DNA of 64,000 nucleotides from CBDEUK01 sp965250225 (GCA_965250225.1 CBDFNQ010000037.1:124001-188000); one strand, 5' to 3'. Counted from the first letter of the stretch, positions 18,433-28,220 are shown. Notes: a model not told the origin generated them from the letters alone. Program-made: numbers and translations.

Positions 18433-18777
18433 TCATTTCTCCAGATGCACTTTCCACTCGCCGTCAATTTTCATAAGCTTTACTGTTTCAGTTGCGCCTT
18501 TTTTGTCGCGAAAGGTCACTGTAGCATTAACGCCATCAATCTGTTCATCCACCAGTTCAAGATCTTTGAGTCCCAGCTGATTAGCCTGGCCCATAGTTAC
18601 CATCATATCCAATATTGCAACTGTCGTTGGTGTCGCCAGCTCTTTTGCTGCTGTCACTTCACCTTCGGCTAGATCATCGAAAAAACTTTCTGCGACATCG
18701 GCCGGTCCCTGCGAGCAGCCTGTCAGCAACATAGCCAATAAAAACAAGGCGGATAGATTAGAAAGCATTTTTTTCAT
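18433..18777 (-). CDS. DUF4878-like lipoprotein
   Basis: A 114-residue lipoprotein: signal MKKMLSNLSALFLLAM followed by the lipobox LLTGC. The rest (DVAESFFDDLAEGEVTAAKELA ... ATVTFRDKKGATETVKLMKIDGEWKVHL) matches the NTF2-like DUF4878 pattern ending in an amphipathic DGEWKV strand. I start at ATG 18777, with AGGAG upstream, instead of an upstream ATG that would bury the signal peptide. Confidence 0.85.
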   Translation of the reverse strand: MKKMLSNLSALFLLAMLLTGCSQGPADVAESFFDDLAEGEVTAAKELATPTTVAILDMMVTMGQANQLGLKDLELVDEQIDGVNATVTFRDKKGATETVKLMKIDGEWKVHLEK

Positions 18778-19139
18778 AATTGAATTCTCCTGTTTTTTTA
18801 CAATTCTTATGAGATATTTCTCCACAAGCTAATGCAGTTTAACAAAACTGTCCAGCCACTTTCATTCGGATTCTTGTTCAATAATTTATATGTTTTTGAT
18901 CACATTATTTATTTCAGAATCGCGCTATCCACAAAGCTCTCTATGCCAACTGCAGCTCACCTCGCTGATACCGAGCTTACTGAGGAGTACAACATTCAGA
19001 ATGAACAACTAATGCATTACAACCATAACTTGAAAGCTCATCCATATGAAAGCATTCGATCCTGCTTATTACATGCTGATTTGCTATCATGCAATAGCAG
19101 AAAGATTTGTTAAAATAACGATAATTCAATGAGGCCGTC
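18778..19139. other. Gene-poor gap upstream of the MscS-like gene
   Basis: A 362-bp AT-rich stretch between two divergent genes. It must hold the promoters of the lipoprotein and the MscS-like gene. An open frame at 18832-19113 was judged not a gene (no family match, no ribosome site). Nothing else recognised. Confidence 0.5.
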
Positions 19140-20834
19140 ATGAAGTTACAATCCTTAAAATCAACCTTGTCTGTTTTGTTACTACTGTTGTCATTAACAG
19201 CACAGGCTACTGTAGATCCAGAGAGAGCTGAAGAACAGCAAAAAGCAATTTCATCGACGATCAAGACGTTGCAATCCCTTCAGGAATCGAGCAAAGAAAA
19301 ATCAGAAGATATTAAACTGATTTTAAAAGAGCAAAAAAAAACCGATGACGATGTTGAGAAAGAAAAGATAGCGAATTCATTAGCTGAAATGGAAGCAGAG
19401 ATTGAGGGCCTGCAATTAAAATCAGAATCCATAGCTACCGGCGTTTCAGTTGAAGAATATCGTGGCAATGAGCAAGAAAAATTTGAGCTGCAAAAAGAAA
19501 TGGAAAACTTATTGCAGCCTATGGTCTATGCGCTCAAGTCGATCACGCAGGATTCACGGCAAATAGAACATTTGCGACAAAATATTCAGATTGTCGATAA
19601 ACGCCAGGAAGTCGCCGTAACTGCGATCGAAAATCTACAAAAGCTCATTCCGAATACTGAAGATACAGAGCTGAACACCAAACTTGAAGAGATGCTGACA
19701 CACTGGCAGGAGGAGCAGGAGTCACTGGTGGATGAGCATTCTATTCTGTCACAACAACTACAACTTAGACTGGAATCAAAAGAATCCTTGATCACATCGA
19801 CAGGGGAAATTTTTTCAGGATTCTTCAAAAGTAGAGGCGTCAATTTTTTTCTGGGTTTATTGACCTTTGCGGGAGTCTTTTTTTTGTTACGCATCTTTTA
19901 TTCGATCTTTAAAAAAATTCGTTACAAGAAACTCAATCGGCAGAAATCCACTTTTGAACGTTTGACTGATCTGATCTTTACCGTCTTTAGTTTTCTGGCA
20001 TCAATTATGGCGACCTTGTTTGTGTTTAACCTGCGTAACGACTGGCTATTACTTGGACTGGGCACATTATTTTTACTGGCCCTGGGCTGGGTCATGATCA
20101 AATCCTTACCCAGCATGGTCGAGCAGGTCATGTTGTTGTTAAACCTTGGGTCAGTGCGAGAGAGTGAGAGGCTTATCTATAATGGCATTCCGTGGGAAGT
20201 GAAGGCACTAAATTTTTATACTCACTTTTATAACCCGGTGTTGACGGGTGGGAGCCTACATATTTCAGTCAGAGAACTGGCTGGAATGGTTTCCAGACCT
20301 TCGGCATCGTCTGAAGAATGGTTCCCAAGCAAAGAAGGGGACTGGGTGCAACTTGAGGATGACACGATTGGACAAGTGATTTACCAGAGCCCGGAAATGG
20401 TTGAACTGAAAATATTTGGTGGTAGCCATACCACCTACTCAACAGAAAACTATCTTGGTTTAAATCCGACGAATCTTTCCTGTGGTTATCGTATCCAGAT
20501 GGTCTTTGGTGTTGACTATAAATATCAGGCGCAATGTACAACAGACATACCGGAGAAAATGAAAGCCATGCTGACCGAAGATCTGATCGAACTGTTAGGG
20601 GAAGATCAACTGACACGTGTCGCTACCGATTTTTTTGCAGCCAATACCTCATCTCTGGACTTTGAATATGAAGCCTTTGTCAAAGGGACATCGGCTCACC
20701 AGTATGAAGAAGTTGAGCGCGTCATGATCTATTCTTTCGCTAATTGCTGCAATAAACATGGCTGGGAAATTCCATTCCAGCAGATCACCTTACATCAGTC
20801 AGAGGCATCACTTCATAACGCAGAAGATATTTAG
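19140..20834 (+). CDS. MscS-like membrane protein with long periplasmic coiled coil
   Basis: A 564-residue protein. A signal peptide (LSVLLLLLSLTAQA) is followed by a glutamate/lysine-rich coiled coil (~25-225), three membrane helices (~235-255, ~275-300, ~302-322) and a cytoplasmic part resembling the MscS beta domain: EGDWVQLEDDTIGQVIYQSP and VELKIFGGSHTTYSTENYL recall the GDxI...G and T/I-P-N segments of MscS. The canonical TM3 glycine/alanine pore pattern is not obvious, so gating function is uncertain. Likely a divergent mechanosensitive-channel relative. Confidence 0.72.
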   Translation: MKLQSLKSTLSVLLLLLSLTAQATVDPERAEEQQKAISSTIKTLQSLQESSKEKSEDIKLILKEQKKTDDDVEKEKIANSLAEMEAEIEGLQLKSESIATGVSVEEYRGNEQEKFELQKEMENLLQPMVYALKSITQDSRQIEHLRQNIQIVDKRQEVAVTAIENLQKLIPNTEDTELNTKLEEMLTHWQEEQESLVDEHSILSQQLQLRLESKESLITSTGEIFSGFFKSRGVNFFLGLLTFAGVFFLLRIFYSIFKKIRYKKLNRQKSTFERLTDLIFTVFSFLASIMATLFVFNLRNDWLLLGLGTLFLLALGWVMIKSLPSMVEQVMLLLNLGSVRESERLIYNGIPWEVKALNFYTHFYNPVLTGGSLHISVRELAGMVSRPSASSEEWFPSKEGDWVQLEDDTIGQVIYQSPEMVELKIFGGSHTTYSTENYLGLNPTNLSCGYRIQMVFGVDYKYQAQCTTDIPEKMKAMLTEDLIELLGEDQLTRVATDFFAANTSSLDFEYEAFVKGTSAHQYEEVERVMIYSFANCCNKHGWEIPFQQITLHQSEASLHNAEDI

Positions 20835-20854
20835 TGAACCTTGGGAAATTCAGT

Positions 20855-21547
20855 TTAATCTCCCAACTGACTTAGATTTTCTAGAATTTCCTTGTCTCGA
20901 GGATAAAATGACAGGGCTTTTTTATAAACGGTTCTGGCCTTGTCTAAAAGACTCTGATCTTGTTTCTCATAGCCTTCATGATGATACGTCATGCCAATTA
21001 ATTTTAATGCATACTTATTATGAAGATCATATGTCAAAGCTTTGTATAAATAACTCCGGGCTGCCTTATATTGTTTATTTTTAAACAATCCGAATGCTTT
21101 ATTATTATACATTCGTGCAATTGTTTCTCTGATCTTATTTACATAAAGAGCAGGACTCATATCATTATTTTTAGAAAATGGATGATATTTTTTAAAATCA
21201 TCAGAAATACCAGGCACCAATACTAAAACTGTAGGGTATCCCGTTCCTTTATATTTCGTTTTAAAAAGTTTATTACCAGAATTAGATTTTTCAGGATTAA
21301 TTTGTACTTTGTAAACACCATTTGATAATTCTTTAAACTCAGTAGTGTTTATGTATTCTTGATTCAATCTTTTGCAAAACGAACACCAATCAGTATAGAA
21401 ATAAACTAACATTGGTTTTTCTTCTTTAACTGCAAAAGCAAGTATTTTCTTGTGGTTAGACGGTCCATTGGGCCAATCTTTTAATGAATTGGCTAAACAA
21501 AAAGAAGACGTTATTAATAAAAAATAAAATATAAAAATTCGATACAT
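20855..21547 (-). CDS. Thioredoxin-fold protein with C-terminal TPR-like repeats
   Basis: A 230-residue exported protein (signal IFIFYFLLITSSFCLA). Residues ~45-130 form a thioredoxin fold with redox motif WCSFCKR and the cis-proline region GTGYPTVLVL. The C-terminal third has two helical repeats (NKQYKAARSYLYKALTYD; DKARTVYKKALSFYPRD) of TPR type. It is probably a periplasmic disulfide reductase or sensor. It ends 20 bp from the convergent MscS-like gene. Confidence 0.82.
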   Translation of the reverse strand: MYRIFIFYFLLITSSFCLANSLKDWPNGPSNHKKILAFAVKEEKPMLVYFYTDWCSFCKRLNQEYINTTEFKELSNGVYKVQINPEKSNSGNKLFKTKYKGTGYPTVLVLVPGISDDFKKYHPFSKNNDMSPALYVNKIRETIARMYNNKAFGLFKNKQYKAARSYLYKALTYDLHNKYALKLIGMTYHHEGYEKQDQSLLDKARTVYKKALSFYPRDKEILENLSQLGD

Positions 21548-21705
21548 AATTACCTTCCGGGAGTCTTTTTCTTTGTAATGTGGTAATTATCCATACTAGT
21601 TTCCCCTTAATTCCGCATTTCAACTGTTTTTTAGTCGAAAGAGCTGATCGGGGAATGTGTCTTTAGTTCAATTTTTATCCCGAGTTTAGGTTAATTTATT
21701 AAGCA

Positions 21706-22251
21706 TTACTTTGTTTTTAGTTTCCACTCATTCCAATCAATTATTGATGAACCACGTAACTCTAGGTCTTGAGGATTTATTTGATCAGTAAAGATTACAA
21801 GATTAAGGCATTGCCATCTGGCGTTAGGTGCAATAATTCCATCAAATCCAAGAAACGCTGCCGCATCCCCTATCATCTGTGTCCTTTCATACAATATTTC
21901 TGTATAAGAATCTTCTTCCACTCCAAAGGGTTTCAATTCTCTTAAATCTGCAAATTTAAGAGTACTTTTAGTTTTGACGGCAATTTCGTTTAATGAAAAG
22001 GAAACTTTTGAAGGAAAGACTGGTTGTCGAGTAAGATGAAAAGACAGTTCAGACACTGCTCCATCAGGGTCAAATGAAGTATATAAAACATCAAACGTTG
22101 CTGGCCCCCAACGTCCTCCAGATGCATAGCCTAACAAAGCATCTCGCTCACTTCGGATTGCACGCCAAACAATATCATCAACTGACACTCGCTCCAACTC
22201 ATCTAGCGCATCCAATAGTTTCAGATCGCGCGCACGTCGAAGTAAGGTCAT
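21706..22251 (-). CDS. RES-domain toxin
   Basis: A 181-residue RES-domain protein: VWRAIRSERDALLGYASGGR (conserved Arg), RWGPATFDVLYTSFDPDGAV (R...Y...S core) and the late ELRGSSIIDWNEWK. Characterised RES toxins (ParT, MbcT, Res) degrade NAD+ or ADP-ribosylate metabolic enzymes. It starts 3 nt after the Xre-type antitoxin gene stop, so the two are coupled. Confidence 0.88.
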   Translation of the reverse strand: MTLLRRARDLKLLDALDELERVSVDDIVWRAIRSERDALLGYASGGRWGPATFDVLYTSFDPDGAVSELSFHLTRQPVFPSKVSFSLNEIAVKTKSTLKFADLRELKPFGVEEDSYTEILYERTQMIGDAAAFLGFDGIIAPNARWQCLNLVIFTDQINPQDLELRGSSIIDWNEWKLKTK

Positions 22252-22254
22252 TGA

Positions 22255-22593
22255 CTATAAATATGCCCCAGAATCTAACCTTTCTATTACAGCTAATACT
22301 TCTTCAGTCCGACTTGCAGTTATCAAATCAATCGCTTTTTCTTGTTCAAGCAATGGATGAGATGCATGTAACCATAACCGTGTTTCATCCGGGGTATAGT
22401 AATCTGATAAGCGATCAACAACATAGCGAAGATCAGCTATAACGGTCTGAGTATGTAATGATGGTGAGCCTGTGCCATTTGACCATCTCGATACGGTAGG
22501 TGGAGATACATTAACAATATTGGCAATATCTGCACCTCGTAGTCCTCCACGATCTTTTAAATCTCCTAATATTCTTGCTACTGCTGATGACAT
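22255..22593 (-). CDS. Xre/MbcA/ParS-type antitoxin
   Basis: A 112-residue antitoxin. N-terminal HTH (RGADIANIVNVSPPTVSRWS, ~18-38) and C-terminal toxin-binding domain (VVDRLSDYYTPDETRLWL, HPLLEQEKAIDLI). This is the standard partner of RES toxins; it probably represses its own operon. It lies 6 nt downstream of the interrupted upstream gene. Confidence 0.88.
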   Translation of the reverse strand: MSSAVARILGDLKDRGGLRGADIANIVNVSPPTVSRWSNGTGSPSLHTQTVIADLRYVVDRLSDYYTPDETRLWLHASHPLLEQEKAIDLITASRTEEVLAVIERLDSGAYL

Positions 22594-22599
22594 AGGGAT

Positions 22600-23892
22600 T
22601 TATCTCCGTTTTTGTTTTATTCTTGTTTGAACGCTTGCGCGTATTTTCAAAGATTGCGATCTAGTATATTCAGAACCTAATGTGAGATCTAAGTCCTCTA
22701 ATACTCCCCGCATTCTATCCAACCGAATGGAAGCTTTTTGCAAAGGTTTAGAAATAACTTCATCAATTTTAAGTTTTGCAGCTTGACGTGCTATTCGATC
22801 TGCAGATGTTAGATGATGATCTATAAATCGAGCTACTCTGCGATCATGATGATTTTTTTCAAGGTCTAATAATTGTTTACGCCGTTGTATCATAAAATGT
22901 GCTTTAGGATTTTTAGTCATGTCTTCGAAACCTAATGCACAACAATCACGATCATGACAAGCAAGCAAGCGCCTTCCTCCTTTTGTTTTCATAATGAGTT
23001 CAGCATCTTTGAGTTTGAAATATCTATCTAAACCAGGAAAATATAAACGACTACTCTGACCACCACCGCCTTTCTGGTTTCGTGTATTCCAGCTATTCGT
23101 ATCAAAACGTTCTTTTTCAGCAACTCCATGGCTAATCGCAGCTACAGTACCAAATGCCAACATAGCAAGAGAAGTTAGTCCGCCGACACAATCAGCGACG
23201 ATAGGCTTTTTTAGTGCGTGAAAATCTTGTGTATTTGTAATAATACGCCTAACGCCTACTGGAGAGGCATCCGCACCGAAACCTGAAATTTTCATCCAAA
23301 GATTATCGAAAGGCAGGTTAGCGAGATCTTTTATCATAGCTCGTCTTTGCGCAGCATCTCGCAGCAATGAATAGGGAATAATCAATGGATAATCTAATGA
23401 AATATTTTTACCACCAGCTTTATCAAGAGCTTCACGAAGCATTTCACATGATCATAAGTCAACTAGCACCCATTTATCTCGTGAACTGCTAATTAAATGG
23501 GACGGTGAAAGAACTGTATCAACATTATGTTCGACACAAAATTCAGCAATTCTATCAGTAATATTTCGTTTGTTATGTCCTTTAAAATCACTTGGTTTTA
23601 AAGGTTCCCTGGAGTTAGCCCATGGCGCACTTTTAACTGAACCATCAAATCTCCCAATGCTACTGAGTTCAGCAATATTAGTATCCAATACGATATCAGC
23701 TCCTGCTTCTCGCAGGGTATGTACTAGATCTTTTTGAGTATCAATATGTGCTGCATCAATAACAGCATGCGAAATGGGGACTCGACCCGAACTATGAAGC
23801 GTTTCAAGCTGACGATACCCGTTGTGTCCGACACGTATAAACTGCTCTATAGATTTAGGATTACCGGTTAAATAGTGTATTTCTGCTGACAT
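22600..23892 (-). pseudogene. Unknown barrel-like protein, third gene of the RES module, interrupted by in-frame TGA
   Basis: A single frame of 431 codons with ATG at 23892 (GGAGG 6 nt upstream) is broken only by TGA at 23454-23452 (codon 147). Both halves look coding and belong together: alternating strands and helices (VIDAAHID, ADIVLDTNIAELSS, TVLSPSHLI, KWVLVDL | SCEMLREALDKAGG, LDYPLIIPYSLL, PIVADCVGGL) suggest a TIM-barrel-like fold, vaguely recalling tRNA-guanine transglycosylase-like proteins, with a cysteine cluster ACHDRDCC near the C-terminus. I do not recognise the family. The downstream half has an ATG at 23442 but no good ribosome site. It may be inactive, reassembled from two peptides, or a sequencing artefact. 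Confidence 0.65.
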
Positions 23893-24069
23893 ATTTGCCT
23901 CCAAGTCTATTAATATTACATATTTATTTTATAAATAGCAAGCTGTGAAACTAATATGTAATAACTAGACAGGTCGACTAACAATCTACTCATATATATT
24001 TTTTTATATAAATCATTTGTTTAGAATAAATATAGCTTTCTAACTATATATCAAACTAAATTAACCTAA

Positions 24070-25035
24070 TTATTGTGGCTCGATGTGACGAATATGTTGT
24101 TCGACGGAGAGCCAGGAGCCAGCTAGACCCAGAGAGCTACCAACCACTATCAAAATGAGAACCTCGATGAGTGTGAGGTTGGTGATTTGTATCTTATTGG
24201 TATAGAGCGCAGTGAGTTGGTTGATGGGGTCGATTAACAGCATTAATGAAACTGTGACCAGTAACCAGGCTATGAGTCCGCCGAACAACCCATACCAGAA
24301 ACCGCTGTATAAAAATGGCCGCTGGATAAAGGCGTTTGTGCCGCCAAATAATTTGGTGATCTCAATTTCCTGGCGATTCGTATTAATATTCAGTCGTATG
24401 GTGTTACCCACGATTAACAAAACACCCAGTGCCAATATACAAGAGATGATATAAACACTGCGACGGATGGTTTCAATGATTAATTGAAGACGTTGTAGCC
24501 ACTGTCTGTCCATGATGACTAATTCAATTTCAGGCTGGCTCTTCAGGCGTTGTAATAGTGTGTTTATCTGGTTTTGATCAAGATCGTTGCGTGTAATATC
24601 AATCAGCAGTAGAGAAGGCAGGGGATTTTCACTGAGCATATCCAGGGCCTCGGAAAAGCCGGATAGGGCTTTGTACTCTTCAAGCGCCTGTTCACTGGAT
24701 ACAAACTTAACGGCTTCTATTTCTGCTTCACTTCTCAGTTCGTTCATCAGCGATTGGACGGTTCCCTGACTGGTCGAATGTTGTAAAAACGCCGTGATCT
24801 CAATAGAGCCTCCCCAGTCCTGGGTTAAGCGTTCTGCATTGGTGAGTAACACATAAAATCCGGTTGGCAAGGTCAGGGCTATACCGATAACTGCGGCTGT
24901 TAACAAACTGCTGAAAGGTTTACGCCAGAGCTGTCCGAGACTGAAAATCAGTGCCTGTAGATTATGCAGGAACCAGGCGCTGATGCGCTGATCAAATTGT
25001 GGCTTACCCGGATGGATGGTATTGGTTTTACTCAT
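24070..25035 (-). CDS. ftsX: Cell division protein FtsX
   Basis: A 321-residue permease-like partner of FtsE that links the divisome to murein hydrolase activation. Four membrane helices: one early (LLTAAVIGIALTLPTGFYVL) and three in the C-terminal half, with an ectoplasmic domain between (ITAFLQHSTSQGTVQ ... LPSLLLIDI). I start at ATG 25035, which overlaps the ftsE stop by 8 bp (ATGAGTAA). rpoH, the usual next gene, is not here. Confidence 0.95.
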   Translation of the reverse strand: MSKTNTIHPGKPQFDQRISAWFLHNLQALIFSLGQLWRKPFSSLLTAAVIGIALTLPTGFYVLLTNAERLTQDWGGSIEITAFLQHSTSQGTVQSLMNELRSEAEIEAVKFVSSEQALEEYKALSGFSEALDMLSENPLPSLLLIDITRNDLDQNQINTLLQRLKSQPEIELVIMDRQWLQRLQLIIETIRRSVYIISCILALGVLLIVGNTIRLNINTNRQEIEITKLFGGTNAFIQRPFLYSGFWYGLFGGLIAWLLVTVSLMLLIDPINQLTALYTNKIQITNLTLIEVLILIVVGSSLGLAGSWLSVEQHIRHIEPQ

Positions 25036-25711
25036 CACTATCTCCGGGATTATTATGATCCGACAGCAAACGGCCATTTTTAAGAATGGCAATGTGCTTG
25101 TTCATTTTTCGCAACATGTCCATATCATGGCTGGCAACAAGCACCGTTACGCCAACCTGATTAAACTGTTCAAACAGTCGCATGATCTCCAGCGACAGTG
25201 CTGGATCAAGATTGCCGGTAGGTTCGTCAGCGAGCAAAATAGTGGGTCTGTGTACAACCGCTCTGGCAATACCAACACGTTGTTGTTCACCACCTGAAAG
25301 CATCATGGGGTAGCTTTTTTCTTTGCTTAACAGACTGACTTTATCCAGTGCTGCACTAACACGTTTGCGAATATCCTGATGAGAATAGCCACTGACTACC
25401 AGTGGCAGGGCGACATTATCAAATACCGTACGGTCATTGAGTAAACGGTGATCCTGAAAGGTGTAGCCAATATTGCGACGGAACATCGCAACACGTTCAC
25501 CGCGTACTTGATCGAGGTTTTGACCATTGATAATAATTTGTCCACGGGTATGGCGTTCGATTAGTCCAATTAACCGCAGCAGTGTAGATTTCCCTGCCCC
25601 CGATCGACCAGCAAGAAAGGCCATGGCTCCCTGTTCGATAAACACGTTCAATCGCCTGAGTGCTTCATTGCCTCCGGGATAATCCATGTAGACATCAGTG
25701 AATCTGATCAT
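25028..25711 (-). CDS. ftsE: Cell division ATP-binding protein FtsE
   Basis: A 227-residue ABC ATPase: Walker A GRSGAGKST, signature LSGGEQQRVGIARA, Walker B ILLADEPTGNLD, and SHD switch. It partners FtsX at the septum. It overlaps ftsY by 4 bp and ftsX by 8 bp, a tightly coupled operon. Confidence 0.96.
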   Translation of the reverse strand: MIRFTDVYMDYPGGNEALRRLNVFIEQGAMAFLAGRSGAGKSTLLRLIGLIERHTRGQIIINGQNLDQVRGERVAMFRRNIGYTFQDHRLLNDRTVFDNVALPLVVSGYSHQDIRKRVSAALDKVSLLSKEKSYPMMLSGGEQQRVGIARAVVHRPTILLADEPTGNLDPALSLEIMRLFEQFNQVGVTVLVASHDMDMLRKMNKHIAILKNGRLLSDHNNPGDSDE

Positions 25712-26682
25712 GTGTTTATATCAAGCAATGCTGTAACAAACGATTCGGGTTCAAAAATTCTGAGATCGGTCACTTGTTCACCAATCCCGATAAAACGAAT
25801 AGGGATGTTCAGTTCGTTTGCCAGGGCGAAGATGATCCCGCCTTTGGCTGTGCCGTCAAGTTTGGTAAGCACAATACCACTGATACCGATGTCGTTATGG
25901 AATTGTCGAGCTTGCATCAGGGCATTTTGGCCGGTAGTTGCATCCAGCACCAATAATACTTCCACGGCCAGGTTGGCATCAAATTTCGTGATCACCCGGC
26001 GGATTTTTTTTAATTCTTCCATCAAGTTGCTTTTGTTGTGCAAGCGCCCTGCGGTATCAGCGATTAAGACATCAATGTTTTTAGCCCGTGCCGACTCAAG
26101 CGCATCATAAATAACTGCTGCTGAATCTGAGCCCATGGTCTGGGCAATAACCGGAACCTGATTTCGTTCCCCCCAGACCTGTAACTGTTCAACGGCTGCA
26201 GCTCGAAAGGTATCGCCAGCAGCCAGCATGATCGAAACTTTGTTGTCCTGTAACTGTTTGGCTAATTTGCCGATGGTGGTGGTTTTGCCGACACCGTTGA
26301 CACCGACTGCCATTATCAGTGCAGGTTTATGATCGGTGTCCAGAGTGAGGGGTTGATAAACCGGTTCTAGCATGGCCGTCATGATCGATTTGAGTTCAAT
26401 AAACAACGCGCTTCCGTCAGAAAGTTTGTTCAGTTTGATGGCACTGTGTAGTGTGTCCATGATCCGCGTGGTTGCTTCAACACCCACATCAGCCAGTAAA
26501 AGACGTTCTTCTATCTCCTCTAATACTTCAGGATCGATATTCTCTTTTTGGAAGAGTAGATTAGTTAAACCGGAAAACAGACCTTTTCTGGTTTTTTCCA
26601 GCCCTTTGTCGAGTGAACCTGGAAGTTGGGCATCCTTGTTCGGTATTTTATCGGGCGTTGTTTTCTTTTTAAATCCAAACAT
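25708..26682 (-). CDS. ftsY: Signal recognition particle receptor FtsY
   Basis: The 324-residue SRP receptor GTPase targets membrane proteins to SecYEG. Seen: N domain helices, G1 GVNGVGKTTTIGKLA, the DTFRAAAVEQL insertion box, G3 DTAGR and G4 TKLDGTAKGG. The acidic N-terminal A domain is very short (about 30 residues). Confidence 0.96.
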   Translation of the reverse strand: MFGFKKKTTPDKIPNKDAQLPGSLDKGLEKTRKGLFSGLTNLLFQKENIDPEVLEEIEERLLLADVGVEATTRIMDTLHSAIKLNKLSDGSALFIELKSIMTAMLEPVYQPLTLDTDHKPALIMAVGVNGVGKTTTIGKLAKQLQDNKVSIMLAAGDTFRAAAVEQLQVWGERNQVPVIAQTMGSDSAAVIYDALESARAKNIDVLIADTAGRLHNKSNLMEELKKIRRVITKFDANLAVEVLLVLDATTGQNALMQARQFHNDIGISGIVLTKLDGTAKGGIIFALANELNIPIRFIGIGEQVTDLRIFEPESFVTALLDINT

Positions 26683-26828
26683 CGTCTGTACAAAGCTGAT
26701 CTTGTTTCCTGTATCGTATCATTAACTGTGGTCGGAACTACCAATTACTTGTCTGTCTAAGCCTCAGGCAAGACATTAATTTTAATAGACGTGGTATAAA
26801 AATACTATCTGTTGATCTGGAGGAAGGT

Positions 26829-28220
26829 TTGAAAAACATTTTTATTTATATTGTCTGGTTTTCCTTGCTGATCTCGCCCGGCGTGCAGGCAAAAAATGAG
26901 GCACAGGAGTTTCAATTTGAAAACGGTCTAAAGTTGATCGTGAAGGAAGATCACCGTGCTCCGATTGCCGTATCACAGGTTTGGTACAAGGTTGGATCGA
27001 GTTATGAGCCTACCGGTTTAACCGGTATCTCACATGCGCTGGAACATATGATGTTCAAAGGCACCGAGGCATTCCCGAACGGTGAATTCTCACGCATCAT
27101 CTCTGAGAATGGCGGTCAGGATAATGCTTTCACTGGCCAGGATTACACGGCCTATTTTCAGACCCTGGAAAAGTCTCGGCTTGAGATCAGTTTTCAACTG
27201 GAAGCCGATCGTATGAGGAATCTGACCCTGGATGAAGATAAGTTTCTTAAAGAGATAGAAGTGGTGAAAGAAGAACGTCGTTGGCGCACAGATGACAAAC
27301 CAACCTCTTATCTTTATGAAGTGGCAATGGCGACAGCGTTTCAGACCAGTCCATATCGCCACCCAATAGTAGGTTGGATGAGCGATCTTGATACGATGAA
27401 GATAGACGATCTGAGACAATGGTATCGACTTTGGTATGCACCCAATAACGCAACGGTTGTTGTTGTTGGAGATGTGAAAGCGGATGAAATTTATGCTTTG
27501 GCAAAAAAATATTTTGCACCGTTAAAATCGGAAATAATTACTGCACCGAGACCTGAGCCGGAATTAAAGCAATTGGGTATCAAGCGAGTTACAGTAAAAC
27601 GGCCAGCTGAATTGCCGAGTTTATTAATGTTTTACAAAACGCCAGTGTTGAATTCTGCCCTCAATGATCCTGACAAGATAGCTGAATGGGAGATATATGC
27701 TCTCGAAGTGTTGGCAGGAATACTTGATGGTGGTAACAGTGCACGCTTTGCCAGCAACCTGGTTCGCGGAAAAGAGATAGCCGCATCACTTGGTGCAGGA
27801 TATGGAATGGCCGGCCGGCTTGATGATGTATTTACTATCAGTGGGACGCCGGCGCAAAACCATTCCATTGAAGAGCTGGAGCAAGTCATAAAAACCGAAC
27901 TTAATAATTTAAAACAAACATTAGTCACGGACGAAGAGTTAAACCGGGTAAAGGCCCAGGTTGTTTCTTCAGAGATCTATGAAAAAGATTCGGTTTTTCG
28001 CCAGGCAATGATCATGGGTATCCTTGAAACAGTTGGGCTTAAGTGGCAATTGGCTGACGAATACGTTGAAAAAATTCAAGCAGTGACGACAGAACAAATA
28101 AAAATAGTTGCCGAGAAATATTTTGTTGATGATGCACTCACGGTTGCTACCCTGGATCCACAACCTATCGATCCAGCGGCGCGAAGAGCACCACCGGGAG
28201 GTGCCCGTCATGCGCAGTAG
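26829..28220 (+). CDS. M16 zinc peptidase, active subunit
   Basis: A 463-residue exported M16 (pitrilysin-family) peptidase. Signal peptide IFIYIVWFSLLISPGVQA; the inverted zinc motif HALEH at residues 69-73 with the distal glutamate in the KEIEVVKEERRWR helix, so the active site looks complete. TTG start with GGAGG 5 nt upstream. It is paired with the next gene, which lacks the zinc motif, the usual bacterial heterodimer. Confidence 0.93.
   Translation: MKNIFIYIVWFSLLISPGVQAKNEAQEFQFENGLKLIVKEDHRAPIAVSQVWYKVGSSYEPTGLTGISHALEHMMFKGTEAFPNGEFSRIISENGGQDNAFTGQDYTAYFQTLEKSRLEISFQLEADRMRNLTLDEDKFLKEIEVVKEERRWRTDDKPTSYLYEVAMATAFQTSPYRHPIVGWMSDLDTMKIDDLRQWYRLWYAPNNATVVVVGDVKADEIYALAKKYFAPLKSEIITAPRPEPELKQLGIKRVTVKRPAELPSLLMFYKTPVLNSALNDPDKIAEWEIYALEVLAGILDGGNSARFASNLVRGKEIAASLGAGYGMAGRLDDVFTISGTPAQNHSIEELEQVIKTELNNLKQTLVTDEELNRVKAQVVSSEIYEKDSVFRQAMIMGILETVGLKWQLADEYVEKIQAVTTEQIKIVAEKYFVDDALTVATLDPQPIDPAARRAPPGGARHAQ

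Noticed and set aside
18832..19113. 93-codon open frame between two divergent genes
   Set aside because: No ribosome site, no signal or domain, biased composition unlike the neighbours, and it covers a region that must contain promoters.
23440..23460. Selenocysteine reading of the in-frame TGA
   Set aside because: No SECIS-like hairpin was evident just downstream and no selenocysteine genes are visible; a nonsense mutation is simpler.
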